Shown piece by piece: positions 1-8,345 of a stretch of 64,000 nt of DNA. The stretch covers positions 124,001 to 188,000 of the forward strand of contig CAXATO010000002.1 in NCBI GenBank assembly GCA_963972255.1, read 5' to 3'. The translations under genes were made by a program, and so were the position numbers. The stretch is from UBA1479 sp002706405. GTDB taxonomy: Bacteria; Pseudomonadota; Alphaproteobacteria; Rhodospirillales; Casp-alpha2. The notes beneath the pieces are model-generated. The model searched no databases, had not been told where the DNA came from, and saw nothing but the letters and a program-made list of their open reading frames with translations. Every line of letters begins with the position of its first letter. The first letter of the stretch is position 1.

Positions 1-520
1 CCCAGACGGCGGGGGCGGCCAGGATCATGCCGTCAGCGTCGGGTCTTGCCCCGGTATCCCCCGCCCCGGCGACCAGGGCGACGGCACCCCCCATGCTTTC
101 GCCCAGCACGTAGACCGGAACCCCCGGATGGGTCCGGCGTACCAGGGCCGTGAAATCGGCGAGGTCGCGGGCATAGGCATCGGCCCCGGCCCAAAGGCCG
201 ATCCGGACACCGTCGCCGAAGCCGCGCTGATCGTACGCGTAAGACGCGATGCCCCGGTCCGCCAACCAGGCGCCGGGTTCGGCGAAGAAGTTGGAATAAT
301 CGTTGAAGCCGTGCAACGCCACGATCACGGCCTTGGCCGGTCCCTCGGGTTTCCACGAGCGTACGGTCATGCGGATGCCGTCGCGGGCGACGAACCAGTC
401 CATCAGAAAATGGGGCGTGGTCACCGTCGGTCCCGCCGGATAGGTCAGGGGCACGGCACAGGCCGCAAGCATCCCGCAGAATCCCAGAACGGCAAGCTGC
501 CGCAGGGTGCTGCGGATCAT
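1..520 (-). CDS. Alpha/beta hydrolase lipoprotein (lysophospholipase-like), 3' end outside window
   Basis: Serine hydrolase of the alpha/beta fold, probably acting on lipid or acyl ester substrates at the envelope. The start ATG is at 518-520. The product begins with a lipoprotein signal whose lipobox reads LAAC at about residues 18-21, followed by a Y-x-P-rich stretch. An oxyanion-region motif ALHGFND and the nucleophile elbow GESMGG (GxSxG) are visible, so the N-terminal half of the catalytic domain is present; the acid and His of the triad lie beyond the window edge. The ATG overlaps the stop of the upstream ABC ATPase gene as ATGA, implying translational coupling. The substrate cannot be told from sequence. 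Confidence 0.85.
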   Translation of the reverse strand, partial: MIRSTLRQLAVLGFCGMLAACAVPLTYPAGPTVTTPHFLMDWFVARDGIRMTVRSWKPEGPAKAVIVALHGFNDYSNFFAEPGAWLADRGIASYAYDQRGFGDGVRIGLWAGADAYARDLADFTALVRRTHPGVPVYVLGESMGGAVALVAGAGDTGARPDADGMILAAPAVW

Positions 521-1530
521 GGCCGGGCGGCCGTCGCCTCATCCCCCGTGGGGCCGGGCGACGTCAGGCGCAGGAACACGTCTTCCAGCGCCGCTTCCTT
601 GGTCGTCAGGTTGGTGATGACGTAGCCGGCGTCCTGCATGGCGGTGATGATCTGGCCCGAGTGGGCCTGCGACGGTGGAAAGGATACGGAAATCTGCCGG
701 GGCGTGGGCAGGTCCGTGCGGAACGTGCTCAGAACGTCCGGCACGTCGGTGATGTCGCGGTCGACGGTGATCAGCATTTCCTTGGAATCCAGGCGCGCCA
801 GAAGTGCGGCCGTATCATCGCAGGCGACCAGTTCGCCATGATTGATGATGGCGACCCGGTCACACAGCGCTTGGGCTTCTTCCAGGTAATGGGTGGTCAG
901 CAGGATCGTCGTGCCCCGCGCGTTGAGATCGCGCATGGTCACCCACAGCTGACGGCGCAGTTCCACATCGACCCCCGCCGTGGGTTCGTCCAGGATCAGT
1001 ACCGGCGGCGAATGCACCATGGCCTTGGCAACCAGCATGCGCCGACGCATGCCGCCCGACAACGAGCGGGCATAGGCGTTGGCTTTGTCGGCCAAGCCGA
1101 CGGCGGCAAGAATGTCGTCGGAGCGGCGGCGGCTGGCCGGCACGCCGAACAAACCGGCCTGAACCTCCAACAATTCGCGCGGCGTGAAAAACGGGTCCAA
1201 ATTCAGTTCCTGCGGCACCACGCCGAGCGACAACCGCGCCGCCCGCATGTCGCGGTCGATGTCATGGCCCCAGACCCGGGCTTCGCCCGAGGATTTGATG
1301 ACCAGCCCCGACAGGATGTTGATGAGCGTCGATTTACCGGCCCCATTGGGCCCCAACAGGGCGAAAAACGACCCCCGGGGAATATTCAGCGACAGATCCT
1401 TGAGCGCCGCCACGGTTTGGCCCGTCTCCCCCGGCACATTGCCGCCCCGGCCATAAACCTTGCGCAAATGGTTGATTTCCACGGCGAATTCGGGCTGTTG
1501 CGGGGAAGTATCGGAATTTGGGACGGTCAT
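517..1530 (-). CDS. ABC transporter ATP-binding protein (ABC-2 export type)
   Basis: ATPase subunit that would energise an ABC-2 type exporter at the inner membrane. The domain spans about residues 12-245 and carries Walker A GPNGAGKS, a Q-loop region VVPQE, signature LSGGMRRR, Walker B VLILDEPTAGVD and the switch His in LLTTHYLEEA. The C-terminal ~90 residues form the small accessory domain usual in YadG/CcmA-like ATPases. I start at 1530 because a GAGGAG ribosome site lies four bases upstream; a longer reading to 1632 has no such site. It overlaps the downstream lipoprotein hydrolase by ATGA. No permease gene is in the window; it may lie beyond position 1. Confidence 0.9.
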   Translation of the reverse strand: MTVPNSDTSPQQPEFAVEINHLRKVYGRGGNVPGETGQTVAALKDLSLNIPRGSFFALLGPNGAGKSTLINILSGLVIKSSGEARVWGHDIDRDMRAARLSLGVVPQELNLDPFFTPRELLEVQAGLFGVPASRRRSDDILAAVGLADKANAYARSLSGGMRRRMLVAKAMVHSPPVLILDEPTAGVDVELRRQLWVTMRDLNARGTTILLTTHYLEEAQALCDRVAIINHGELVACDDTAALLARLDSKEMLITVDRDITDVPDVLSTFRTDLPTPRQISVSFPPSQAHSGQIITAMQDAGYVITNLTTKEAALEDVFLRLTSPGPTGDEATAARP

Positions 1531-1676
1531 GGGCTCCTCGGGGGCGCGCCGGTGCGACGGAATGATGCCGCTGCGTATTGATTGTCGGGCCGCAATCGGT
1601 ATCATCCGCTCAAGCGCAGGGTCAACGGTCATGGCCGACCCCGGGCGGACAGGAACAGCGAATCAAGGGATACATC

Positions 1677-1859
1677 ATGGACCCGGAAGAACCCATCTAC
1701 GTGGATACCCCGATCGTCGCCTGTGACGGAGGCGGCGGCGCGCTGGGCCACCCCAAGGTGTTCCTGAAGTTCGACGAAGAGGCGGAGGTCGTCTGCCCCT
1801 ATTGTTCGAAACGCTATCTTTTGAATCCGGACGCCCCGATCGCCAGCCACGGCCACTAG
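1677..1859 (+). CDS. Zinc-finger domain protein (zf-CHCC, NDUFS6-like)
   Basis: Sixty-residue protein of the zf-CHCC family, the bacterial relatives of the mitochondrial complex I subunit NDUFS6. The ligands are readable as C16, H25, C40 and C43 in the pattern CDGGGGALGHP then CPYC. ATG at 1677 is preceded by an AAGGGA ribosome site. It is divergent from the ABC ATPase gene and precedes polA. In alphaproteobacteria such proteins are usually annotated only as zinc-finger proteins; a role with NADH dehydrogenase is inferred from the eukaryotic homologue and not shown here. Confidence 0.85.
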   Translation: MDPEEPIYVDTPIVACDGGGGALGHPKVFLKFDEEAEVVCPYCSKRYLLNPDAPIASHGH

Positions 1860-1992
1860 GCCGCGCCCCCGGCCGTCACCACGCCCGGCGCGTTGCTTGA
1901 ATATTGTTGCCCCGGCAGGCTGAGCGGCTGAGTGGTCTTGCCGCTGCGGCACCGCATCGCTCGCACCCCTTGTGCGCGACGGCGAACGGCCG

Positions 1993-2021
1993 GCCGGCAT
2001 AGATAAACCCTTCATGCCGGC
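1993..2021 (+). other. Inverted repeat (hairpin) in polA upstream region
   Basis: Perfect eight-base arms GCCGGCAT / ATGCCGGC around a 13-base loop, about 80 bases before polA. There is no U tract, so it is not a clear terminator; it could be an operator or a structure in the polA leader. The rest of 1860-2098 shows no gene. Confidence 0.35.
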
Positions 2022-2098
2022 CCGTCCGCCGGGCTATAACAGGGGAGCGCGGCACCCCGTCCGCCGGCCTGCATCCCTGCCCACCGAAATGGATCCCC

Positions 2099-4870
2099 AT
2101 GACCGATCAACGTGAACATGTCTTTCTGGTCGATGGCTCCGGGTTCATCTTCCGCGCCTATCATGCATTGCCGCCCATGACCGCCCCCGACGGCACGCCG
2201 ACCAACGCGGTGTTCGGCTTCACCAAGATGCTGATGAAGCTGGTCGAGGACACCGAGGCCGATTACGTCGCCGTCATCTTCGACCGCGCGCGCAAGACCT
2301 TCCGCAACGACATCTATCCCGAATACAAGGCCCACCGCCCGCCCGCACCCGACGACCTGATTCCGCAGTTCGACCTGGTCCGCAAGGCGACCGAAGCGCT
2401 CAACGTGCCGGCCATCGACATGGACGGGTTCGAGGCCGATGACCTGATCGCGACCTACGCCCGCCAAGCCCGTGAACGGGGGGCGGAAGTCACCATCGTT
2501 TCGTCGGACAAGGACCTGATGCAGCTGGTCGATGACAGCGTGGTCCTGTTCGATGCCATGAAGAACCGTGAAATCGGCCCCGAGCAGGTTTTCGAAAAAT
2601 TCGGTGTCACCCCGGACAAGGTGATCGACGTGCAGGCCCTGGCCGGCGATTCGTCGGACAACGTGCCGGGCGTGGCCGGTATCGGCGTGAAAACGGCGGC
2701 GCAGCTGATCGGCGAATACGGCGACCTGGACACGCTGCTCGCCCGCGCGGAAGAGATCAAACAGCCCAAGCGCCGCCAATCCCTGATGGAACAGGCGGAT
2801 TTGGCGCGCGTGTCCCGCGACCTGGTGACGCTCAGGGACGACGTGCCCACGACGCGGACCATCGACGAGATGCGCAAGAAGGCGCCGGATGCGGACACCC
2901 TGCTGACCTTCCTGCGCGATCTCGGCTTCAAGTCCTTGGCGACCACCGTGGAAAGCCGCCTCGGCATGGGGGCCGGCAATGGCGCACCGGCGTCCCAATC
3001 GGCGGCGGTGCTTGCCCCGCAGTACGATTTGGTCCAGTCGCTCGACCAGCTTGAGCCCTGGATCAAGGCCGCCTACGCCACCGGCCTCGTCGCCGTGGAT
3101 ACGGAAACGGACGCGCTGGACGCCATGGGCGCGGGCCTGGTCGGCGTATCGCTTTCGACCGAGGCGGGGCGCGCCTGCTATATCCCGCTCGCCCATGTTT
3201 CATCCGTGCCCCAGGGTCAGCTGGATCTTGGGGACGGGGATGCCGACGGCGGCGAAAGCGCGCCCGAACAGATTCCCCTTGATGACGCTTTGGCCGCCCT
3301 CAAGCCGATGCTTGAGGATCCGTCGATCCTGAAGGTCGGCCAGAACATCAAGTACGACATCCAGGTGCTGGGCCGATACGGCGTCGAGGTCGCCCCCGTG
3401 GACGACACCATGCTGCTGTCCTATGTGCTGGACGGCGGTCTGCACGGCCACGGCATGGACGAACTGGCCCGCGATTTCCTGGACCACGACACGATCAAGT
3501 TCAAGGACGTGGCCGGCACCGGCAAGGCGCAGATATCGTTCGACCGGGTCCCGCTGGACAAGGCGCTGGATTACGCCGCCGAGGATGCGGACATCACGCT
3601 GCGCCTACACAACCTGTTCAAGCCGCGCCTGGTGGCCGAACACATGGTCACGGTCTATGAGACCTTGGAGCGGCCGTTGGTTCCCGTGCTGCGCGACATG
3701 GAACGGCGCGGCATCAAGGTCGACGCCACCGTTCTCCGGAACCTGAGCGCCGATTTCGCCGCCCGCATGGACGACCTGGAGGGCGAGATTCACAAACTCG
3801 CCGGCCATGAATTCAACATCGGATCGCCCAAACAACTGGGCGAAATTCTGTTCGACGAGATGAGCCTGGACGGCGGCAAGAAGACCAAGACCGGCGCCTA
3901 CGCCACGGGGGCGGAAGTGCTCGAAGAACTGGCCGCCCAAGGCCACGATCTGCCGCAGAAGGTTTTAGATTGGCGACAGCTGTCGAAACTGAAAAGCACC
4001 TATACGGACAGCCTGGTCGGTCAGATCAATCCCAAGACCGGGCGGGTCCACACGAACTATGCCCAGGCCGTCGCGGCGACCGGGCGGCTGTCGTCGTCGG
4101 ACCCCAACCTGCAGAACATTCCGATCCGCTCCGAGGAAGGCCGCAAGATTCGCACCGCCTTCGTCGCCGACAAGGGATACACCCTGATGTCGGCGGACTA
4201 TTCGCAGATCGAATTGCGCCTGCTGGCCCATGTGGCCGGGATCGACGTGCTCAAGCAGGCCTTCCACGACGGCATCGACATTCACGCCCTGACAGCCAGT
4301 CAGGTGTTCGGCATTCCGGTCGAGGGCATGGACCCCATGGTCCGGCGCCGCGCCAAGGCCATCAACTTCGGCATTATCTATGGCATTTCCGCCTTCGGTC
4401 TGGCCCGTCAGCTGGGCATTTCGCGCGGCGAGGCGGGCGACTACATCAACGCCTATTTCGAACAGTATCCCGGTATCAAGGCCTATATGGAACGGACCAA
4501 GGAACAGGCCAAGACACAGGGCTTCGTGGAAACCACCTTCGGGCGCAAATGCCATGTCCGCGGCATCAACGACCGCAACCCCAACATGCGGGGCTTCGCC
4601 GAGCGCGCCGCCATCAACGCGCCGATCCAGGGCGGCGCCGCCGACATCATCAAGCGCGCCATGATCCGCGTGCCGGACGCCCTCGAGGCGGCGGGCCTGG
4701 GTGCGCGCATGCTGCTGCAGGTTCATGATGAACTGATTTTCGAAGTCCCCGACGCCGAGATCGAGGCGACCCGCGACACGGTCCGCAAGGTCATGTCCGG
4801 CGCGGCGCATCTGAGCGTTCCGCTCGACGTCGACATCGGCACCGGCGCCAATTGGGACGAGGCGCACTGA
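2099..4870 (+). CDS. polA: DNA polymerase I
   Basis: DNA repair and Okazaki-fragment-processing polymerase, 923 residues, the usual full length. The 5'-3' exonuclease domain (about 1-290) starts with FLVDGSGFIFRAYHALP and contains the Asp-rich GFEADD and SSDKDL motifs. The 3'-5' proofreading domain (about 310-520) keeps its metal ligands: DTETD, NIKYD and the YAAEDAD motif. The polymerase domain has motif A DYSQIELRLLAHVAG, motif B RRRAKAINFGIIYG and motif C QVHDELIFEVP. All three activities therefore look intact. The gene stands alone between the zinc-finger gene and a long non-coding stretch. The start is the first ATG after an AT-poor leader without a strong ribosome site. Confidence 0.98.
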   Translation: MTDQREHVFLVDGSGFIFRAYHALPPMTAPDGTPTNAVFGFTKMLMKLVEDTEADYVAVIFDRARKTFRNDIYPEYKAHRPPAPDDLIPQFDLVRKATEALNVPAIDMDGFEADDLIATYARQARERGAEVTIVSSDKDLMQLVDDSVVLFDAMKNREIGPEQVFEKFGVTPDKVIDVQALAGDSSDNVPGVAGIGVKTAAQLIGEYGDLDTLLARAEEIKQPKRRQSLMEQADLARVSRDLVTLRDDVPTTRTIDEMRKKAPDADTLLTFLRDLGFKSLATTVESRLGMGAGNGAPASQSAAVLAPQYDLVQSLDQLEPWIKAAYATGLVAVDTETDALDAMGAGLVGVSLSTEAGRACYIPLAHVSSVPQGQLDLGDGDADGGESAPEQIPLDDALAALKPMLEDPSILKVGQNIKYDIQVLGRYGVEVAPVDDTMLLSYVLDGGLHGHGMDELARDFLDHDTIKFKDVAGTGKAQISFDRVPLDKALDYAAEDADITLRLHNLFKPRLVAEHMVTVYETLERPLVPVLRDMERRGIKVDATVLRNLSADFAARMDDLEGEIHKLAGHEFNIGSPKQLGEILFDEMSLDGGKKTKTGAYATGAEVLEELAAQGHDLPQKVLDWRQLSKLKSTYTDSLVGQINPKTGRVHTNYAQAVAATGRLSSSDPNLQNIPIRSEEGRKIRTAFVADKGYTLMSADYSQIELRLLAHVAGIDVLKQAFHDGIDIHALTASQVFGIPVEGMDPMVRRRAKAINFGIIYGISAFGLARQLGISRGEAGDYINAYFEQYPGIKAYMERTKEQAKTQGFVETTFGRKCHVRGINDRNPNMRGFAERAAINAPIQGGAADIIKRAMIRVPDALEAAGLGARMLLQVHDELIFEVPDAEIEATRDTVRKVMSGAAHLSVPLDVDIGTGANWDEAH

Positions 4871-5199
4871 GCCGATTAGGTCAAAAATCATATATATACG
4901 ACTATTTTCTTGATTATATTCCTGCCAGCCCGAAGATGTGGTGTTTTTATTACGCAGTAGGCACCAAATGAGCCGTAGCCCTTGACAGGGTATGGCCTTT
5001 TATGCGGAATCGAGGGTTGACGGCTTCGGAAGGCGAGAAGCCGCTCGGTCTTGCACACCGGCGGCTTCTCTTGGTCTTCCTAGAGCCCCCGCGCAACCAG
5101 TTGTCGGGTGCGGGAACTGCGTATAACCATCGGGAGTGAATCATCCCGACCCACTCAGTGTCAAGCCCGACATCGATCCAGCCCCGCGAAAGGGGAACG
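4871..5199. other. Long intergenic region after polA with two hairpins
   Basis: No credible gene. An AT-rich patch at 4885-4920 resembles the phage-block promoter upstream elements (ATATACG, sixteen bases, then TTGATT). A ten-base inverted repeat GAGAAGCCGC / GCGGCTTCTC (5035-5070) is a candidate terminator, weak because its U tract is interrupted. A small TCGGGA / TCCCGA repeat lies near 5130-5150. The composition is lower in GC than polA, suggesting a scarred insertion site. Confidence 0.4.
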
Positions 5200-5499
5200 A
5201 TGATGCTTGACGAAATTGTAGAAGCGATCCGCAACCGTCGCCGCTTGAATATCTGGTACGACCCTGGAAACCGGCTCATTGAGCCGCACGCCTTGGGCCG
5301 TAGCAGCGGTGGCAATCTGTTGCTTCGGGCCTTCCAAGTGTCCGGTGCCAGCGCATCCGGAGAACACCACCACTGGAAGCTATTCCGGGTTGACCGGATC
5401 AGGTCTGGGGAAGACGGCGGAGACGGGTTTGACGGCCCGCGCCCGCTGTACAACCCCGATGACTCCGCCATGAGGGGCGGGATCATCGCCCGGCTGTAG
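5200..5499 (+). CDS. Orphan WYL-like mini-domain protein
   Basis: Ninety-nine residues resembling only the core of a WYL domain, the ligand-sensing module usually found C-terminal to an HTH in transcription regulators. The order of motifs fits: an N-terminal helix ending IRNRRRLNIWYD, then IEPHALGR, a strand LLRAFQVSG and WKLFRVDRI. No DNA-binding domain is attached. I start at the ATG at 5200 because AAAGGGG lies just upstream; the next codon is also ATG. It is flanked by hairpin-rich non-coding DNA on both sides and has no operon partner. It may be a stand-alone sensor or a leftover of a defence or mobile island, where WYL domains are common. The function is not assignable. Confidence 0.65.
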   Translation: MMLDEIVEAIRNRRRLNIWYDPGNRLIEPHALGRSSGGNLLLRAFQVSGASASGEHHHWKLFRVDRIRSGEDGGDGFDGPRPLYNPDDSAMRGGIIARL

Positions 5500-5967
5500 C
5501 GTCGCAAGCACATTCTCCCGGCTCCGTCGCCGGGGCGTTGTGTAGCACAATCTAAACGATGGGCGATGGTGGGCTTGGCAATACGTATTAGCGTTGGTTC
5601 AAAGCCCACCTCGTCTTCGAAGTAGCGAAGCCCTTTGACTTTGGTGTTAAATTTTTGAAATTGGGGTTTCTGCTTAGATTTTGTGATGCGAAGCTTATAG
5701 ATGGCGAGCGCGTCAAGTCGACGAAGCCCCAGCGTACGCACTTGATGTACGGCACAAGTCCCACCTAGCTCAGCCATGGCATGCTTCGGACGCCAGAACT
5801 GCGCATAACGGCGTCACCGGATTATCGGCGCAGTCATCCGTCGGCCGAGAGGCAGCGCACGGGCCTGCCTCAGGATCCTGGCATGTTCGAACAATCATGG
5901 CACGGCCTTTGCTACGGAATTTTCGTGGGGACGGCTCGCGCGCGGGCGAAAGCAGAGGAGAGCAATC
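5500..5967. other. Intergenic scar with inverted repeats
   Basis: No supported gene. CCCGGC / GCCGGG (about 5518-5536) follows the WYL gene and may terminate it. A nine-base inverted repeat GGTGGGCTT / AAGCCCACC surrounds a loop holding the palindrome AATACGTATT (about 5568-5610). An AT-rich patch at 5640-5700 is unlike the flanking DNA. A minus-strand reading over 5540-5780 gives a VGFEPT string, typical of spurious translations opposite tRNA T-arms, but no foldable tRNA is present. Confidence 0.35.
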
Positions 5968-6492
5968 ATGAAGATCGACAATGTCGCCAGCGTCTTGTTT
6001 GCGCAGAACACCGACACGCCGGCAGCCGCCGATGCGGGGTCCGGTTCCTTCGCCGAGATGATGGCCGCCTCCGTCGCGGCCCAGAGCAGCGAAGACACCG
6101 GCCAGCCCAAGAGCGATCTGGATATCGTCCGCGAGAAGGGCTTCACCGCCTACGCGAAAGAGGTCGAGGAACGGAAGCGGGAAGAGCTGCGCGAGAAAAT
6201 TCTCAACCGCATGGGCCTTTCCGAGGAAGACCTGGACAAGATGCCGGCCGAACAACGGGCCGCCATCGAGGACCTGATCGCCCAGGAAATTCAGCGCCGC
6301 ATGCAGGCCAATGCCGAGTTGGAGAATGACAAGCCGGGCATGCTCGGCGACGCGCCGGGCCTGGCCCGCGACATCGCCGACACCACCGGGACGGGCAGCG
6401 CCGGATCGGTCCTGCTGGCCGCGATGGAAGCCCGTGATGCCTTGGCCGATGACCCCGCGGCCCGCACCGACGATGCAAAGGACGATCAGTAA
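5968..6492 (+). CDS. Hypothetical protein, charged and helical
   Basis: I do not recognise a named family. The 174-residue product has no signal peptide or membrane segment. Its middle (about residues 50-115) is strongly charged and predicted helical, containing ERKREELREKILNRMGLSEE and a DLIAQEIQRRM segment that could form a coiled coil; both ends are Ala/Asp-rich and likely disordered. ATG at 5968 has a good GGAGAG ribosome site. Base use matches the neighbouring host genes, and a strong AT-rich palindromic hairpin follows the stop, consistent with a real monocistronic gene. Confidence 0.65.
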   Translation: MKIDNVASVLFAQNTDTPAAADAGSGSFAEMMAASVAAQSSEDTGQPKSDLDIVREKGFTAYAKEVEERKREELREKILNRMGLSEEDLDKMPAEQRAAIEDLIAQEIQRRMQANAELENDKPGMLGDAPGLARDIADTTGTGSAGSVLLAAMEARDALADDPAARTDDAKDDQ

Positions 6493-6540
6493 GCGTCCAT
6501 ACCGCCACGAGGCGCCGGCCGGAATCATTTGCCGCCCGAT

Positions 6541-6576
6541 TGGGAAAATTATGCCCAACCGGGAAAAATTTTCCCA
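6541..6576 (+). terminator. AT-rich hairpin after the hypothetical gene
   Basis: Perfect ten-base arms TGGGAAAATT and AATTTTCCCA enclose a 16-base loop, 48 bases after the stop at 6492. The stem is A/T-rich and no long U tract follows, so it could equally be an operator or a bidirectional terminator. Confidence 0.45.
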
Positions 6577-6699
6577 GTTTCACCACCCCTTAGGCACCAC
6601 AGACAGGGCTATTCTTAACCCGGTCGCGCGTGGGGTTGCCTAATCGTGCGTGCCCCGTCACCATTCGGGAAACGATAATTTGATACGGGGAGAATGGTG

Positions 6700-7647
6700 A
6701 TGATAAGGCACAAGATCCTCACGCGCGTCTGCCTGTTGGCGGTCGGCTTGACGGTCGCCGCCGGGCCCGCCGCGGCCGGGGCCGGGCACAACCACAGCAT
6801 CGACGTTGCGCAGGCAAAGACTTCGGAAATCACAATCGGCGCCGTCCCCGTCGCGGGCAAGATCACCATGCTGATGGGCGTGGGCGGGTTTTCCGGCGGC
6901 AATGTCGCGGTCCTGCCGGGGCCGGACGGTCTGCTGATCGTCGACGACAAGCTGGCGGCATTTTCCGAAAAGCTGGCCGCGGCCCTCAAGCCGTTCGGCA
7001 CCGGCGCGCCCAAGTTCGTGCTCAACACCCACTGGCATTTCGACCATACGGGCGGCAACAAGCGCTTCGCCGAGGCGGTCATCATCGCCCATGACAACGT
7101 GCGCAAACACATGGCCGTGGATCAGGACCTCAAGGCCCTGGGCAAGACGGTCCCCGCCTCGCCACCCGACGCCCTGCCCGACGTCACCTACAACGACCGT
7201 CTGACCGTTCATTTCAACGGCGAGGAAATCCAGCTTCTCCACCTGCCGGGCGGTCATACGGACGGCGACACCGTGGTCTATTTCAAGAAGGCCAACGTCC
7301 TGCACCTGGGCGACCTGTTCTTCAACGGCATGTTTCCCTTCGTCGATGTGGCCCATGGCGGCAGTGCATTGACCCTGGCGCGCAACATCCGCGACATCAC
7401 CGGTCGTTTCCCGGCCGACGCCAAGATCATCCCCGGGCACGGCCCCTTGGCGACCATGGCCGATCTTGAGAACTATCTCGACATGCTGACGTCGACGACG
7501 ATGTTCGTGCAATCTGCGACCATGGACGGCAAGGATCTGAAGACGATCCAGGCCCAGGGTTTTCCCACCGAGTGGAAGAAATGGGAATGGCCGTTCATTT
7601 CCCAGGCCAAGTGGATCGAACTGATCCACCAAAGCCTGAGCAAATAG
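6700..7647 (+). CDS. Secreted metallo-beta-lactamase-fold hydrolase
   Basis: Zinc hydrolase of the MBL superfamily exported to the periplasm. The Sec signal runs over about the first 26 residues, ending AAGPAAAGA. The zinc site is complete: HWHFDH at about residue 112, GGHTDGD for the third His, LGDLFF for the bridging Asp and IPGHGPL for the last His. A GGGGAG ribosome site sits seven bases before the ATG at 6700; an earlier in-frame ATG at 6694 would be only one base from it, so 6700 is preferred. It resembles the uncharacterised SoxH/cyclase-like MBL proteins of proteobacteria; the substrate is unknown. It is convergent with msrQ. Confidence 0.88.
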   Translation: MIRHKILTRVCLLAVGLTVAAGPAAAGAGHNHSIDVAQAKTSEITIGAVPVAGKITMLMGVGGFSGGNVAVLPGPDGLLIVDDKLAAFSEKLAAALKPFGTGAPKFVLNTHWHFDHTGGNKRFAEAVIIAHDNVRKHMAVDQDLKALGKTVPASPPDALPDVTYNDRLTVHFNGEEIQLLHLPGGHTDGDTVVYFKKANVLHLGDLFFNGMFPFVDVAHGGSALTLARNIRDITGRFPADAKIIPGHGPLATMADLENYLDMLTSTTMFVQSATMDGKDLKTIQAQGFPTEWKKWEWPFISQAKWIELIHQSLSK

Positions 7648-7651
7648 GCCG

Positions 7652-8287
7652 CTAGGCCGTTTGCGCGTCCGCGCGGGCGGCGCGGGTCCGCGCCTTGGCC
7701 CTGATCCAGACGCCGGCCCGATAGGCCAGCAGCAGACCGGCGATCCCGCCGTAGACCAGGGGTTCGATCTGGAATCCCTTGCGCATCATGAAGAAATGGA
7801 CCGGCGCCGCGATCGCCGCGACGTAGACCAGTTTGTGCAGGCGCTGCCAGTTGCGCCCCCCCATCTTCTTGACCATGGCCTTGGGCGAGGTGACGGCCAG
7901 CGCCGTCAGGATCACCATCGCCAGCATGCCGACCGTGATATAGGTGCGCTTGACAATATCCTGCCAGATGGCGCCCCAGGCGAAATACTGATCAAGCGCC
8001 ACGTAGCTGGAGACATGCAATAGCACATAGAAGAAAGCATAAAGCCCGAGCAGCCGGCGAAAGCGCATGACCAGGGCCAGGCCCGTGATGCCGCGCAGCG
8101 GCGTCACGGCAAGCGCAATCAGAAGAAAGCGGATCGCCCAGTCGCCCGTATAGCGGTTGATGAATTCCGCCGGGTTGGGTCCGAACTGCCCGCCCAGGCC
8201 GAGCCAGATCAGCCAGACGAGCGGACCCAGCGCCGCCGCATGGACCAGGGGCTTGAAGACCCAGTTAAGGCGGGTTTCCTTGTTCAT
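7652..8287 (-). CDS. msrQ: MsrQ, heme-binding subunit of the periplasmic methionine sulfoxide reductase
   Basis: Six-helix inner-membrane b-heme protein that passes electrons to MsrP so that oxidised Met residues in periplasmic proteins can be repaired. The 211-residue sequence has the ferric-reductase-like fold, with candidate heme-ligand His in YVLLHVSSYVALDQ and in QRLHKLVYVAAIAAPVHF. The start at 8287 has an AGGAT ribosome site at proper spacing. It lies directly downstream of msrP on the same strand, the classic msrPQ order. The C-terminus is a short Arg/Ala-rich cytoplasmic tail. Confidence 0.93.
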   Translation of the reverse strand: MNKETRLNWVFKPLVHAAALGPLVWLIWLGLGGQFGPNPAEFINRYTGDWAIRFLLIALAVTPLRGITGLALVMRFRRLLGLYAFFYVLLHVSSYVALDQYFAWGAIWQDIVKRTYITVGMLAMVILTALAVTSPKAMVKKMGGRNWQRLHKLVYVAAIAAPVHFFMMRKGFQIEPLVYGGIAGLLLAYRAGVWIRAKARTRAARADAQTA

Positions 8288-8345
8288 GGTGCGATCCTAC
8301 CCCAGCCGGCCCCGATTTGGGACCGACGGGGGCGCCCATAGGGGC

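Noticed and set aside
5530..5625. Possible tRNA or tRNA-derived attachment site near GGTTCAAA with GCCCACC
   Set aside because: The T-stem has a mismatch, the loop ends in G, no matching 5' acceptor or D arm exists at proper distance; only a plain inverted repeat is supported.
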